Below, one piece after another: positions 41,201 to 49,760 of a stretch of 64,000 bases of DNA; position 1 is the first letter of the stretch; each line of letters opens with the position of its first letter. A program made the translations under genes and the position numbers. Source of the stretch: Pseudomonas viridiflava (lineage in GTDB: Bacteria; Pseudomonadota; Gammaproteobacteria; Pseudomonadales; Pseudomonadaceae); NCBI RefSeq assembly GCF_900582195.1, contig NZ_UTHA01000078.1:62001-126000 (forward strand), in the 5' to 3' direction. A model generated the notes under the pieces. That model ran no database searches. It was not told where the DNA came from and was given only the letters and a program-made list of their open reading frames with translations.

Positions 41201-42370
41201 GCCTGACGGTGACTCACTTGCGACCGCCGTAACTTCAAGACCCAAGGGATGCTGAACCATCAAGGCAGAAACAAATCGCTTATCTTTGGCCAGCTCCAGC
41301 CATGTACCCGTGTCTTCGACAACGGGGCGCATCAACACATCGATGATCGCGGTCTCTTTCAAGGCACCGGTGTCGTTTTTATCATTGTCCAGCAATACCC
41401 CGAGCTTGCCTTTGGGATTCTGCGAGTCGACCCATACGGTTGCAATCAGACGAGCACCTGCCGAGAGATCCTCATCGAACTCGCTATGGCGCAGATTCAA
41501 AGGCGCCGACCACTGGCCGTTCTGCCTCATGAAGGCCACATTGATATCCAGTTGATGGGGCACGAATCGGGACCTGTCCTCCTCTTGGGAATCCGGAGGA
41601 TCGGCTTTGATGATCTCGCCGACCTTGTCCCGCCACTCCGCCCAGACCAGACACAGCCGGCCGTTCCAGACCACCGGACGCATGTCCAGTACCCGCCCGG
41701 CGGGTTGAACATCCACCGCTTTCCATTCACTCCACGCCGCCGGGTTGACGGCCAGGCAAGTAGGCGTGATTTCGATTTGCGCCTTGCGCCAGAAGTACTG
41801 GAACGGCGGCACCCGCTGACGCCCGACAAAGTAATAATCGGCGCGCTCAGGGCTTGTACCGTTCATGAAGCCACTGACGACATCCAGATCGCAGATCTGC
41901 TCGAAGGCTTGCAAGTAATCCAGCAGCGCGGCTAGAACCGAATCGATGCTCAAACGGGCCTGGTTGAGGTAGTTTTCAAGGATCCTGAACAGATCCGTCT
42001 TGCGTTGACGCACGCACGGATTGATGTAGTTTTCCGGGTAGAGCGCGATCATCTGCACCGCCGCCCAGTCCGAGTAGTTGTCGTACAGCGCCCAGTTTTC
42101 CAGCTGTTCAGGGGGAAACTCGTGGTTTTCGAAACCGGGCTCCAATTTGTTGTACACCGCACTGATGTATTGCTGCGCACAACTGATTGCCTCGGCCACC
42201 CCCGACGTCTGCACCCGAGCACTGTCCAGCGGGTCGATGCGCAGCAATTCGAACACGTCCTCCGGGGTCCGCAAGGGCGGGTAACGCTCCGCCCTGACTT
42301 GCCCGATGCAATACTCAAGCAACGCGGTACGACGTTTTTCCTGCAACAGACCAATGTTGTTCGATGTCAT
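38267..42370 (-). CDS. tcaB: TcaB-like Tc toxin A-subunit, C-terminal half
   Basis: 1367 residues corresponding to the C-terminal half of a TcA protein. In order: a helical ABC-toxin N-terminal-type region (YLNQARLSIDSVLAALLDYL), the neuraminidase-like beta region (RPVVWNGRLCLVWAEW), FVFDPRATADSS and WRCRPL, the long coiled-coil channel region about 870-1110 (QLEASLTALEQSRTVARERA ... hydrophobic PVGAAVAAAPNIFGMANG), and the TcB-binding domain about 1120-1367 (AGEHLRAFLLRMEYEYLQRT; GHYCRQISSVEVDLPVLTGP). TcA pentamers bind the host cell and inject the TcB/TcC payload through this channel. ATGA overlap with both neighbouring genes. Confidence 0.92.
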   Translation of the reverse strand: MTSNNIGLLQEKRRTALLEYCIGQVRAERYPPLRTPEDVFELLRIDPLDSARVQTSGVAEAISCAQQYISAVYNKLEPGFENHEFPPEQLENWALYDNYSDWAAVQMIALYPENYINPCVRQRKTDLFRILENYLNQARLSIDSVLAALLDYLQAFEQICDLDVVSGFMNGTSPERADYYFVGRQRVPPFQYFWRKAQIEITPTCLAVNPAAWSEWKAVDVQPAGRVLDMRPVVWNGRLCLVWAEWRDKVGEIIKADPPDSQEEDRSRFVPHQLDINVAFMRQNGQWSAPLNLRHSEFDEDLSAGARLIATVWVDSQNPKGKLGVLLDNDKNDTGALKETAIIDVLMRPVVEDTGTWLELAKDKRFVSALMVQHPLGLEVTAVASESPSGSMAAFLGLNVFAMRVDDHDVLTVEGFCRPTGLSENQNTNFTLQLENSNESDPKPVTSLVSTAGGWTMSFAGTFTRPKGTWGNVKFTLKSDTEGFGGKQFDLTIVDLSDFVPPTLLKNTTDAAQFLDFQLGSGWALRYVRLNSLFGPELVKRSTVSPATLLNWDSQHLSEPPPTDVDFEERNGAFDGANGLFFWELFFHLPHLIATRLRDEERFAEAQTWLHFVFDPRATADSSSVPEKPDYWRCRPLLNDLGNAGCEAVAPADPDAIGYSAPVHLRMLMFIEYVKNLMAWGDWHYRQLTRESLVAAKLCYVQAGSLMGKPPLTQTVNLWQTATLGTLLAQSCTRTALETFEQTLNYSLADVPSGSDTAPMLGLLGCAPFRAPINDELLTWFNLPQYRMNNLRNNLTIDGKPMLLPLFNPPTDPNQLLRALAAGGVGGARPMGGRLVVIAFRWRTIFEVALRAVQALQDYGSQVLNLLERRDRAEQEELQQNHLVELGNYARTVQEQSIAQLEASLTALEQSRTVARERADAYAARYDENVSAVEYQVMANLDQSKELALTAKVLKPVGAAVAAAPNIFGMANGGFRVDKVTDAICFGLEIASSMLQIDADKQATTEGYRRRRNEWGLQRDQALAEIAAIDAQIVAQNHAIDAARTNLAQTLRANAQALTMYNYLKKRATNAELFGWMLGQLKALHYQAYDAVVSLCLSAQAAMNAETGEYDSNIPLPQVWQDQRHGLTAGEHLRAFLLRMEYEYLQRTERRLELVKTISLRRLFNDATDPQLGIGSWEAALEQLQATGSLEFKLTQLLFDRDYPGHYCRQISSVEVDLPVLTGPFEDVRATLLQVGSMTASRASVQSVQYLHNPDTGDVAPSDMLFNLRPGQQIALSVGIADNGMAAAKPDEGLLYPFENTGVVSGWELKLPWHNEPSQKAMLSSMGDFILRIRYRCKCGDQSFTDSVKELVKAAQEGRQGQGSAQS

Positions 42371-45300
42371 GATCCTTGCTCCGTGGAAGAGGTTCCCGAG
42401 TCACTGGCAGAAGGCGGTGACGCTTGTTCAAGCGAGTGGCTGCGGCCTTGCGTTTCCCCAAACCTGATGGGTTCGAAGAGAACCCCCTGCCCGCTTGCCA
42501 GGCTGCGTATACCGACTTCGAATTCACCGCTGAAATCGCTGGCGATATAAACCGTGGTTTGACCTTGCTGATTGGTGAAACCCTGTGCCGGACGGATCCT
42601 TGGCCGTTCTTCGGGATCTGCTTCGTTTTCCCAGGCCCAGTCCACCAGCATGTTGGCCCCAAGGTTTCCGTACTGGTCCACCATCGTGGCGTAGAGTGTG
42701 ATTTCCTGACCAAGCGGCACGACCTCCGTTGGCACCGGAGACATTAGATCGACCGGGAAACTCATGCTGTTCGCGTCGGCGAGCACCTCGATGCTCACTG
42801 CCCGCTCAGGCTCAAGCAGGCTCATGGAAAAATACAGGCTGTCCAGGCCCAGGACGTTGCCCGGAAAATATTCAGCCGTAAGGACTCCTTTGGTATCGGT
42901 GATACCCGACTTGATGGTCCCCAGCTCGGAGTGCCAGTCAACAGCGACACCTTTCAACGCTGCGCCTTGGGCGTCGGTGAGCGTCATCGTAATGATCGCT
43001 TTCTCGCCTGGTTTACCCGCGAAGACTTCTGTAGGCGTTATGGTGCAAGTCATCCTGACCAACTGCTTCAGTTCCCCCGGTATTTGCACGACCGGCACAC
43101 GCGTCTGGGTCTGACTGAGCAAAGCCAGTTCCGCCGCCTGGGCATAGGCCTCGCTGGCATCGGTAGTCTCCGGCAAGGTACCGATGCGCAAAATGGTCCG
43201 GGCATCCATACCGGTCTGCATCGACAACTGGTAAACGCGCATCAGCAGATCCAGTTGTTCCAGGGTTTTCAACACTTGGGTTTCAGGATCGATATGGCGA
43301 ACACATTCGCTGACTTCCTGCGCGCTCCAGGCGAAGAATTCAGCCAGTTTGATGGCCGCTGCCTGCTGCACCACGCGTAATGCATCGGCGCTGAGCCTGG
43401 ACGGTAGCGAATGGACCTGACGCAGATAGTCCAGCAGTTTCTGCTCCGGCTGTTCACTCATGCTGAACGCGCGGATCAGCGTGGTCATCGCGTAAAGTAT
43501 GCGCACCGAGAACACATATTTTTGAGAGGGATCGATGATGATGATGCTTTGGTCGACCCACACCTCATATCCATAATCCAGATAATCCCGGACCAGGGCC
43601 GCACTCAAACCCAGCATTGAAACGACTTCAGCGCGTTGGCGCACAACAGCCAGCAATTCGAGTAACGAATCTGAAGGCTCGTCGCGCCTGCGCTCCGTCG
43701 CTGGCGATTCGAGGTCGGTGCGGTCATGCACCTGGCGCAACAGGCGGTACACCGAAGCATCGACCCATTTCAGCACCAGAAGGGCCAATTCGCCCTCGAT
43801 GCCGGCGTAGACTGCCAGCGACTCCCTGACCAGTGACACCTGAGCGTCTCTGGCCTGCAGAAGAACGGCGAGCATGATCTCGGCCAGGACGCTGACCTGG
43901 GTTTCCTCAATGTCCAGGCCGTTCCTGACGGCCCATTCGAGCTTCTCGCGGGCAAAGTCTGAATAATCTTCCGGCGTCAAGGCAGTGGGCAGTATCAGGC
44001 CATTGACGTCGACAACCGGTGGCAGCTCCCCATCCTTGATCGAGAGTAAATCCAGCCAGTCGCTATTTCCGGCCGGCGGAATACCGGCGATGAGAAAAGA
44101 ACTATTGGATAAGAGCGCGCTGGGCAGGAGGGTGCCGATCTTGTCGAAGAACTCCTGATCCTGCCGGGAGAACTCGCTCAGACGCAGTGGTGCACTCACG
44201 TGCTGCAACATCCACAGCACCGATATGTTGCTTTGCTCACACCATTGCACACAGGCCTGCATGGCTTCGATCAGGCTCAGCACACCCGGCCTGTCAGCCG
44301 TGTCTTCGTTACGGCTGTCCTCATCCACCATGCTGACAATACGCGGTTTGCCTGCCAGCCCGTCGAGCCAGGATTCATCCCCCGGCACACTCAGCACTCG
44401 CAACATGAGCACGCCTTCGACCGGTGTGATATTCAACAGCCGAGACAGCCTCACCAAGCGGTAAAAACTGGAGACGACCGCCGAACTGCGCTCCAGCTTG
44501 TCGGTCAGGCCATGAGCCTGGGCTATGGCCAGCGCCAGATAATGGTAAGTCTGAAGATCAATGCCCAAACCACCGCATAGCTGGCTGACCGTAAGATTGT
44601 CTTTTTCCGATATCGGAATCAGCGCAAACGCGGTGCCGTCGAGTTTCAGCGGCTCGCGATAATTGTCCTGATTGTTGAAGACCTGGTCGAACTGCGACAG
44701 TGCATCACCACGACCGTAGAGTGACATTTCATCGAGAAACACGGCGAAATCCGCAGCCGTGCAGTTGTAGCGTTCACGCAATCGCTGAAACAGACCCAAT
44801 GCGTGGATCACGTTTACCGAAATCGCCCACACCTCAGGCTTTTCGGCACCACGTGCTTCAGCCCTGATCGCCGCCACCAACAAGGCGTCAGTCTGCTCAG
44901 GGGGCAGATTCAGCCATTTGTCCAGGCGTAACTTGCGATTGAGTCGATCAAATGTATTCAAGCCTTTCGGGGTAATGGGATTAACGATTATCCGATGAAA
45001 ACTAATCCCCGACTGCGTGGTGATACCGATAGCGGGGTGAGCATTATCATTGATGAAAACCGAGCCGGATCGGCCGCCTTCCGGGACGTCGGGTTCACTG
45101 GAATATTTCACATTGGCCGAACGCCGTGGCGCGTAGTCCCCAACTGAAAAAAGCCTTGTAACCTCTTCGGCGACAAGATTTGTACGTTCAGCCAAATAAA
45201 ATATCTGATTGAGATTTATAAACTCCAGGCCTTCGGTGCCAAAGTTCTCCAGATAGAACTGCGACCTATCCTCGTAGTTTTTATATTCCTCGGTCAGCAA

Positions 45301-46119
45301 CTGCTGCTGGTACGGGCCAAGCCGAGAGGCATGAGCCAGGGCAGCAGCGGCAAGACTGGTCAGGGAACCGGAGTGCAAGAAGTTGGGGAATTTCCCGTCA
45401 ACGATGTTGGCAAAATCCCCCACTGATCGGTTGTTGAAACCGGCAACACCATCGACCGTGACCCAATGCTGGTAATACGGCAGACCGTTGGGATAGCGCG
45501 CTTTGATCAATGCCTGTTCAATTGGAAGCGTCGTGTTCGCAGCGATGAATGCCTGTAGTACGCGTACGATCACATCGACTGATGACTCCGGCGCGTTCAC
45601 CGTTTTGCTGTCGATCGTCAACGTCATCAAATCCGTGCGACGTTCATGCAACGGCAGCTTGGTATCGTCACCCACCGATTCGATCAAGTCGCGAATCAAG
45701 CGATACAAAAAGAGCAGATAGGCCACAGGCCCGAACATGGACTCCAGAGAATCCGATGGGCACTTGGCTCTCAATTGCAGATCGAATATTCGTTCCAGTT
45801 GCGGCCCGTCAACGAGCGACATCAAACCACTGGACGGTCCTGTCGACCCGACTTTGTCCCACTGCACGTGATGTTCAATAAACCGACGCCGCACATAGGT
45901 CGCCAGGCTGTTGGCCCTGCGCAAAAAGCGCCGGGCCTCTTCCTGCTCAAGTCCGTACTCGCCGACCAGCACCGCAAGACCCTTTTCGACCAGAGGAAAA
46001 AATGATCCGCCCTGCTCGACGTAACTCCGGAGTTTCGAAAGCCGGTCTTGCGCAGTGGACGTTTGCTCACCAAACAGCTGAATGAATAACTGCACAGCGG
46101 GACGGAGTGAATCAGCCAT
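42367..46119 (-). CDS. tcaA: TcaA-like Tc toxin A-subunit, N-terminal half, with fused Ig-like domains
   Basis: 1250 residues. The N-terminal region (FGPVAYLLFLYRLIRDLI; NLNQIFYLAERTNLVAEEV) matches the VRP1/SpvA-type Tc N terminus, and helical shell sequence continues to about residue 1010. From about 1020 to 1215 there are two Big-1-like Ig domains (TCTITPTEVFAGKPGEKAII ... and PTEVVPLGQEITLYATMVDQ), then a serine-rich tail. TcaA and TcaB together replace one large TcA chain. The ATG at 46119 has AAGGA 8 bases upstream; a GTG at 46125 would be too close. A strong hairpin and a lux-box-like dyad lie upstream. Confidence 0.9.
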   Translation of the reverse strand: MADSLRPAVQLFIQLFGEQTSTAQDRLSKLRSYVEQGGSFFPLVEKGLAVLVGEYGLEQEEARRFLRRANSLATYVRRRFIEHHVQWDKVGSTGPSSGLMSLVDGPQLERIFDLQLRAKCPSDSLESMFGPVAYLLFLYRLIRDLIESVGDDTKLPLHERRTDLMTLTIDSKTVNAPESSVDVIVRVLQAFIAANTTLPIEQALIKARYPNGLPYYQHWVTVDGVAGFNNRSVGDFANIVDGKFPNFLHSGSLTSLAAAALAHASRLGPYQQQLLTEEYKNYEDRSQFYLENFGTEGLEFINLNQIFYLAERTNLVAEEVTRLFSVGDYAPRRSANVKYSSEPDVPEGGRSGSVFINDNAHPAIGITTQSGISFHRIIVNPITPKGLNTFDRLNRKLRLDKWLNLPPEQTDALLVAAIRAEARGAEKPEVWAISVNVIHALGLFQRLRERYNCTAADFAVFLDEMSLYGRGDALSQFDQVFNNQDNYREPLKLDGTAFALIPISEKDNLTVSQLCGGLGIDLQTYHYLALAIAQAHGLTDKLERSSAVVSSFYRLVRLSRLLNITPVEGVLMLRVLSVPGDESWLDGLAGKPRIVSMVDEDSRNEDTADRPGVLSLIEAMQACVQWCEQSNISVLWMLQHVSAPLRLSEFSRQDQEFFDKIGTLLPSALLSNSSFLIAGIPPAGNSDWLDLLSIKDGELPPVVDVNGLILPTALTPEDYSDFAREKLEWAVRNGLDIEETQVSVLAEIMLAVLLQARDAQVSLVRESLAVYAGIEGELALLVLKWVDASVYRLLRQVHDRTDLESPATERRRDEPSDSLLELLAVVRQRAEVVSMLGLSAALVRDYLDYGYEVWVDQSIIIIDPSQKYVFSVRILYAMTTLIRAFSMSEQPEQKLLDYLRQVHSLPSRLSADALRVVQQAAAIKLAEFFAWSAQEVSECVRHIDPETQVLKTLEQLDLLMRVYQLSMQTGMDARTILRIGTLPETTDASEAYAQAAELALLSQTQTRVPVVQIPGELKQLVRMTCTITPTEVFAGKPGEKAIITMTLTDAQGAALKGVAVDWHSELGTIKSGITDTKGVLTAEYFPGNVLGLDSLYFSMSLLEPERAVSIEVLADANSMSFPVDLMSPVPTEVVPLGQEITLYATMVDQYGNLGANMLVDWAWENEADPEERPRIRPAQGFTNQQGQTTVYIASDFSGEFEVGIRSLASGQGVLFEPIRFGETQGRSHSLEQASPPSASDSGTSSTEQGS

Positions 46120-46149
46120 GGTCACATTCCTTGAGTCGATAACGGGCCC

Positions 46150-46179
46150 GGTCCGCCTGACTGTGGTGTCAGGCGGACC
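46150..46179 (-). promoter_or_regulatory. Strong hairpin in the tcaA leader
   Basis: A perfect 12-bp stem (GGTCCGCCTGAC with GTCAGGCGGACC) and 6-nt loop, about 30 bases upstream of the tcaA start and downstream of the proposed promoter. There is no T-tract on the minus strand, so it is not a classical terminator; it would be in the 5' leader of the mRNA. Confidence 0.65.
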
Positions 46180-46221
46180 CAGCGTTCCATATGGATTTAG
46201 CGCTTGAACCCGGCATCTGCC

Positions 46222-46241
46222 AACTGTCAGAAATGACAGTC
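46222..46241 (-). promoter_or_regulatory. lux-box-like operator upstream of tcaA
   Basis: AACTGTCAGAAATGACAGTC, a dyad ACTGTCA-GAAA-TGACAGT fitting CT-N12-AG. Its centre is about 112 bases upstream of the tcaA start, and about 20 bases beyond it (transcription direction) lies GCTAAAT, a possible -10. The same type of dyad precedes the other two Tc units. Confidence 0.65.
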
Positions 46242-46263
46242 TTTATGACCGTTCATCGGAAAT

Positions 46264-49014
46264 TTACATGCGTGTTTTATCCGCTGGCGCTGGTTCAATT
46301 TCAAACCGCTCACTGACGACCCAGTCAGAACCCATCGGATCACTGACGCTCGGCGGCTGCTTGAAACGACACCAGTTGCCACCCAACGGTAGCGTTCGGT
46401 CAGACAGGCCTTGCCAGTCAGGGTCGACCTGAACCGACGCTAGCCATGTCTTGTCCGGGTTGAACGGGTCGACCAGAACACCGACACCTTGACGGCCCTT
46501 GCCGGCAAACAGCACCGGATTGCTGACCCAGCGTCCGGGCGCTGGTATCTCAATGGTGGGCAGATAAGTTGCCAGCTGAACCGTGCGTTTCGCGCGATCG
46601 GATGCAAACCCCTCGCAAGCCGCCACAGCGTCCAGTTCATGACTGCCCTCGCCTTGCCCGGGTTCCAGCGTTACCGACCACGTCCGGTTTTCCCGCACCT
46701 CGACGCTTGCCTGGTCGCTACCCAGCCTCACGGTCACGGTGTCGCCGGGCGTCGCGAAACCCGACACCACGACCCGTCGGCCGACAGGGTCATCGGCAGT
46801 CGGGGTTTCGATAAACGGAGCGGCCGGCACGACCTTGTAACGCAAACGCTCATTGGGCTGAGAGCGTTGTGGAACGCCATTGTGGACGAAGGTTTGAAAA
46901 GCCCAGATGGTTGTGTTGCCCACCGGCAAACTCACGTCGGCTTCCCAGTTGCCTGAGGCGTTCACCTCGATAGCCGTCAGCAATGGCTCAGTGGCGCCTT
47001 CCAGCCAGACCTCCACCTGCGCGGCAGGTCTGCCAGTGCCAGCAATCTTCGAGGTGCGCGGCGCGTTCCCGCCAGGGATCGGCGTCGTGAAACGAGGCGG
47101 CGGCACTACCACCTTGAGCCTGTGCTCAGCGCTGCTTGCCGAATCTCGCCCGTTGAGTGTCTGTTGCGCGTGGACGAAATAATGCCTCAGCTCCAGATCG
47201 CGTAGTTCGATCGACCACTTGCCCTCCTCAAGCAGTTCGAGCGGAGCACCCAGCTTTCCTCCCATCTGGCTGTCATGCAGTTGCATGATCGCGCCCTGCA
47301 TGCCGTTGTCACCTTCAAGGGTGACGTCGTACCCCACTTCCGAGCCGGATACCGGCGCGACGATAAGCGGTTGCAACATGACTCTGTGGACAGTGAAGGT
47401 TTTCGATGCCGACACGGAAGGGAGATCGACAACGATCTGGGTAACGGTGACGCGGTGGAGGACTCCCGGCTCAAATGCTTTGGTTCGCTGGAACGTCCAG
47501 CGTTCGCCCTCCACATCCGCCTCGTACTCCATGTCGTCGTCGCTGAACCGGAGCTTCACCACCGCTTCAGACCAACAAGTACCGCTGAATATCGGCTCCA
47601 GCCCCTCCTCGGAAGGATCATCCAGGCCTGGCGCCAGCGGTGGAATCGTGACGCACAGGATGAAAGGACGTTGCGAGGGGTGGTCTCCCAGTTGCTGTGT
47701 AATGCGCACTTCCCGCGTTTTGGTTGGCCCCCACTTCACCAATGCCGGAGTCGACCATTGGCCGTTCACGACCACTACACTTCGTGCAACCTCTTGTGTA
47801 TTGGGGTCTCTGAGCGAGACGGTAGCGTCTGAGTAACCTGTGCCGCTGAAGACGGGTAGATACTCCTCGGTGTAGCTCGCCTCGGTGATATCCGGCATGT
47901 CGTTGTGGACTTTGAACTCAAGAGGCTGCGATTCGATCCAGCCACTGGCGTTGTCGGCGATCTTTTGAATCACCTTCACATCGTAGCTGCCCAGAGGCCA
48001 GGCCACGGGGGCCGTTTCCCACTGGCCTTGGGCATTCACGCGGACGTTGGGAGGCACAGGCAGCGAGCTGTCGCTGGCAGAGAACTGGATTTCGGTCCGC
48101 AGATTCTTGTCGTAATGGCCGGCACCGGAGAACTTCACAGTCGTATCAGGAAGAAAGGTGACGTCAGGTTTTTCCAGTTTGGGAGGGCGGATACGGAAAG
48201 AACGTGGCGCGCTTCTCTTGGACGGTTCGTTTTTCAATACCTGCAACGCGACAAGTGAAACCGGTCCAGGCTCGACCGTCACAGGCAAACGCCAGTCAGT
48301 CGCAGTAACGGCAACCTCTCCCAGATTTTCCGATGTCAAATCTTTATAGATATAAAGAGTTGCGTCCACGACGCCATCGATACCTGCCAACAGGAAGTGG
48401 CGTTCCTGCAAGTCAATAACCGGGAAAGTAATGATCGGAACGCGAATTCCCGGCGAATAGGTTTCGGGGTCGGATTCATCGGAGAGAAACACTTTATCGT
48501 CGATCGAAAAGCGACTTCTTGCTACGTATACATATTCTCTTTCTTCCGGTTCAAAGCCTTCGAGCCACTTGGGAATCCACTTTCCATCAATACCAACATC
48601 AGCACTCCCGAACACACTTTGTCCATCTGAGTCCTGACCATATATCAGTATGCTGGTCCCTGAAACTCCGGTTCCGCCCACATCGATACCGGTGCCATTT
48701 TGAGGTGCAATCTTTGGCGGAGGCTGAGTAGACGTGAAAGAGTTCGAAACCTCATAGATAACGCTGCGCGCCGTAACCTGCAGGCTGCCTGTGGGCATGA
48801 AGTGCGGCAGGGTATAGCTCCAGACACCCTGCTTGGCAGACACCTCGAAATTCAGAGAGATAGTAGGTCCACTGATGTGAATGTAAACCTTCTCATTGTG
48901 GATCAGGCCTCTACCTGAAACGGTATTACTTCTGAAATCAATATCCGATCCCTCTGCGGGCTCATCAATGATTAAAGTCGCTGCCTCAGGATTCTGGTGG
49001 GTATCGTTGTTCAT
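46264..49014 (-). CDS. Tc-associated bacterial Ig-repeat protein
   Basis: 916 residues built of about eight to nine repeats of 80-95 residues with the pattern F-S-G-T-G-x-x-x-A-x-V-x-L ... V-x-x-x-G-x-W ... V-x-x-Q ... F-x-V, as seen for FSGTGYSDATVSLRD, IAGTGRPAAQVEVWL and VSGFATPGDTVTVRL. This is the arrangement of bacterial Ig-like (Ig/Big-type) domains. There is no Sec signal, anchor or sortase motif, so export, if any, is by another route. AAGGTGA precedes the ATG, and a lux-box-like dyad lies 71 bases upstream. Encoded directly before tcaA in the same direction but with its own operator. Function not recognised; partnership with the toxin is inferred from position and shared operator. 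Confidence 0.78.
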   Translation of the reverse strand: MNNDTHQNPEAATLIIDEPAEGSDIDFRSNTVSGRGLIHNEKVYIHISGPTISLNFEVSAKQGVWSYTLPHFMPTGSLQVTARSVIYEVSNSFTSTQPPPKIAPQNGTGIDVGGTGVSGTSILIYGQDSDGQSVFGSADVGIDGKWIPKWLEGFEPEEREYVYVARSRFSIDDKVFLSDESDPETYSPGIRVPIITFPVIDLQERHFLLAGIDGVVDATLYIYKDLTSENLGEVAVTATDWRLPVTVEPGPVSLVALQVLKNEPSKRSAPRSFRIRPPKLEKPDVTFLPDTTVKFSGAGHYDKNLRTEIQFSASDSSLPVPPNVRVNAQGQWETAPVAWPLGSYDVKVIQKIADNASGWIESQPLEFKVHNDMPDITEASYTEEYLPVFSGTGYSDATVSLRDPNTQEVARSVVVVNGQWSTPALVKWGPTKTREVRITQQLGDHPSQRPFILCVTIPPLAPGLDDPSEEGLEPIFSGTCWSEAVVKLRFSDDDMEYEADVEGERWTFQRTKAFEPGVLHRVTVTQIVVDLPSVSASKTFTVHRVMLQPLIVAPVSGSEVGYDVTLEGDNGMQGAIMQLHDSQMGGKLGAPLELLEEGKWSIELRDLELRHYFVHAQQTLNGRDSASSAEHRLKVVVPPPRFTTPIPGGNAPRTSKIAGTGRPAAQVEVWLEGATEPLLTAIEVNASGNWEADVSLPVGNTTIWAFQTFVHNGVPQRSQPNERLRYKVVPAAPFIETPTADDPVGRRVVVSGFATPGDTVTVRLGSDQASVEVRENRTWSVTLEPGQGEGSHELDAVAACEGFASDRAKRTVQLATYLPTIEIPAPGRWVSNPVLFAGKGRQGVGVLVDPFNPDKTWLASVQVDPDWQGLSDRTLPLGGNWCRFKQPPSVSDPMGSDWVVSERFEIEPAPADKTRM

Positions 49015-49075
49015 GCATCACCTTCGGACACAGTGACAAAGAAAGACAGAAAGCCACAGCAGCCGGATTATTCCT

Positions 49076-49095
49076 ACCTGTAAAATCTGACAGTC
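49076..49095 (-). promoter_or_regulatory. lux-box-like operator upstream of the Ig-repeat gene
   Basis: ACCTGTAAAATCTGACAGTC, fitting CT-N12-AG, with its centre about 71 bases before the start codon at 49014. On the coding strand it reads GACTGTCAGATTTTACAGGT, sharing CTGTCA with the other two sites. Confidence 0.65.
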
Positions 49096-49313
49096 CCGAC
49101 CAACGGTAACGCTAGTTGACAAGGCGCTTCGATACACCGGGTTTTGTTAATGGCCGCGAGGCGCGAGATGGCCGAAAAAAACAAAACGCACCATCTGGGG
49201 ATCGCGTTTGATCCGTGAGTGAAGTGGGAATGTGGCTAGCCGAAAAGGCTGGATAACGAACGGGAGAATGGCCCAGCCCGAGCGTTGGAACTCTTTATTC
49301 CAATGGGGACGCT

Positions 49314-49337
49314 CACGCGGGCAAGCCCGCTCCCACA
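49314..49337. repeat. Single REP-like palindrome (variant)
   Basis: CACGCGGGCAAGCCCGCTCC followed by CACA, a sequence variant of the REP units elsewhere in the window, with no inverted partner nearby. Confidence 0.7.
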
Positions 49338-49403
49338 AGATCTGCTACAGACCAGAAATCAAAGGTAGGAGAGACCTGCTCACAAAGCTTTTAGCGGGTT
49401 GAA

Positions 49404-49760
49404 TCAGGCAGACGCCGGCAACGGCTGAAAACTGAAATAACGCTGCAACGCCTGCACCAACTGCCCGAACTCCGGCGGGGCGCGCTGCAGGACGAAGCCG
49501 GCGTCGTAGTGCAGTGGCGTGGCGTCTTCATGGCACCACACGCAGCACGCGGTGAAGTCGATCAGCTGTTGGCAGCCATCGCTGGCGGGAATTTTCAGAC
49601 GCAACTGGAAATCCACGCCGACCATCATCGGCAATTGGCTGATCAGCATCAGCCCGTCTTCGGAGAGGTTGCCGAGAAAACCGATGGGCTTGTCGGTGAC
49701 GCTGTTGAACACTCTGAGGAAATACGGCAACTGATGCCGTTCGATCCGTTCGGTAAACAT
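49404..49760 (-). CDS. PilZ domain protein, putative cyclic di-GMP receptor
   Basis: 118 residues with RIERHQLPYFLRVF (the RxxxR-like N-terminal c-di-GMP motif reads as a variant) and GFLGNLSEDGLMLIS, matching the PilZ (D/N)-x-S-x-x-G motif as N-L-S-E-D-G. The ATG at 49760 is chosen because the family sequence starts MFTERIERH; a GTG at 49799 would add 13 unrelated residues. A PilZ gene occupies the equivalent place next to pyk in P. aeruginosa as I remember it. Confidence 0.85.
   Translation of the reverse strand: MFTERIERHQLPYFLRVFNSVTDKPIGFLGNLSEDGLMLISQLPMMVGVDFQLRLKIPASDGCQQLIDFTACCVWCHEDATPLHYDAGFVLQRAPPEFGQLVQALQRYFSFQPLPASA

Larger units (their letters stand above)
49015..49403. other. 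Intergenic region at the right edge of the TcA cluster
   Basis: Holds the operator at 49076-49095 and a single REP-like palindrome at 49314-49337. No supported gene: the 63-codon minus frame at 49147-49338 reads through the REP and is chance. Confidence 0.5.

Noticed and set aside
34227..49100. Plus-strand frames opposite the Tc genes, up to 478 codons (for example 38822-40258)
   Set aside because: They are antisense shadows of long minus-strand genes with clear Tc or Ig domain sequence; they show no recognisable motifs of their own.
49147..49338. 63-codon minus-strand frame right of the TcA cluster
   Set aside because: It starts inside a REP palindrome (MWERACPRE is a REP translation) and has no supporting feature.
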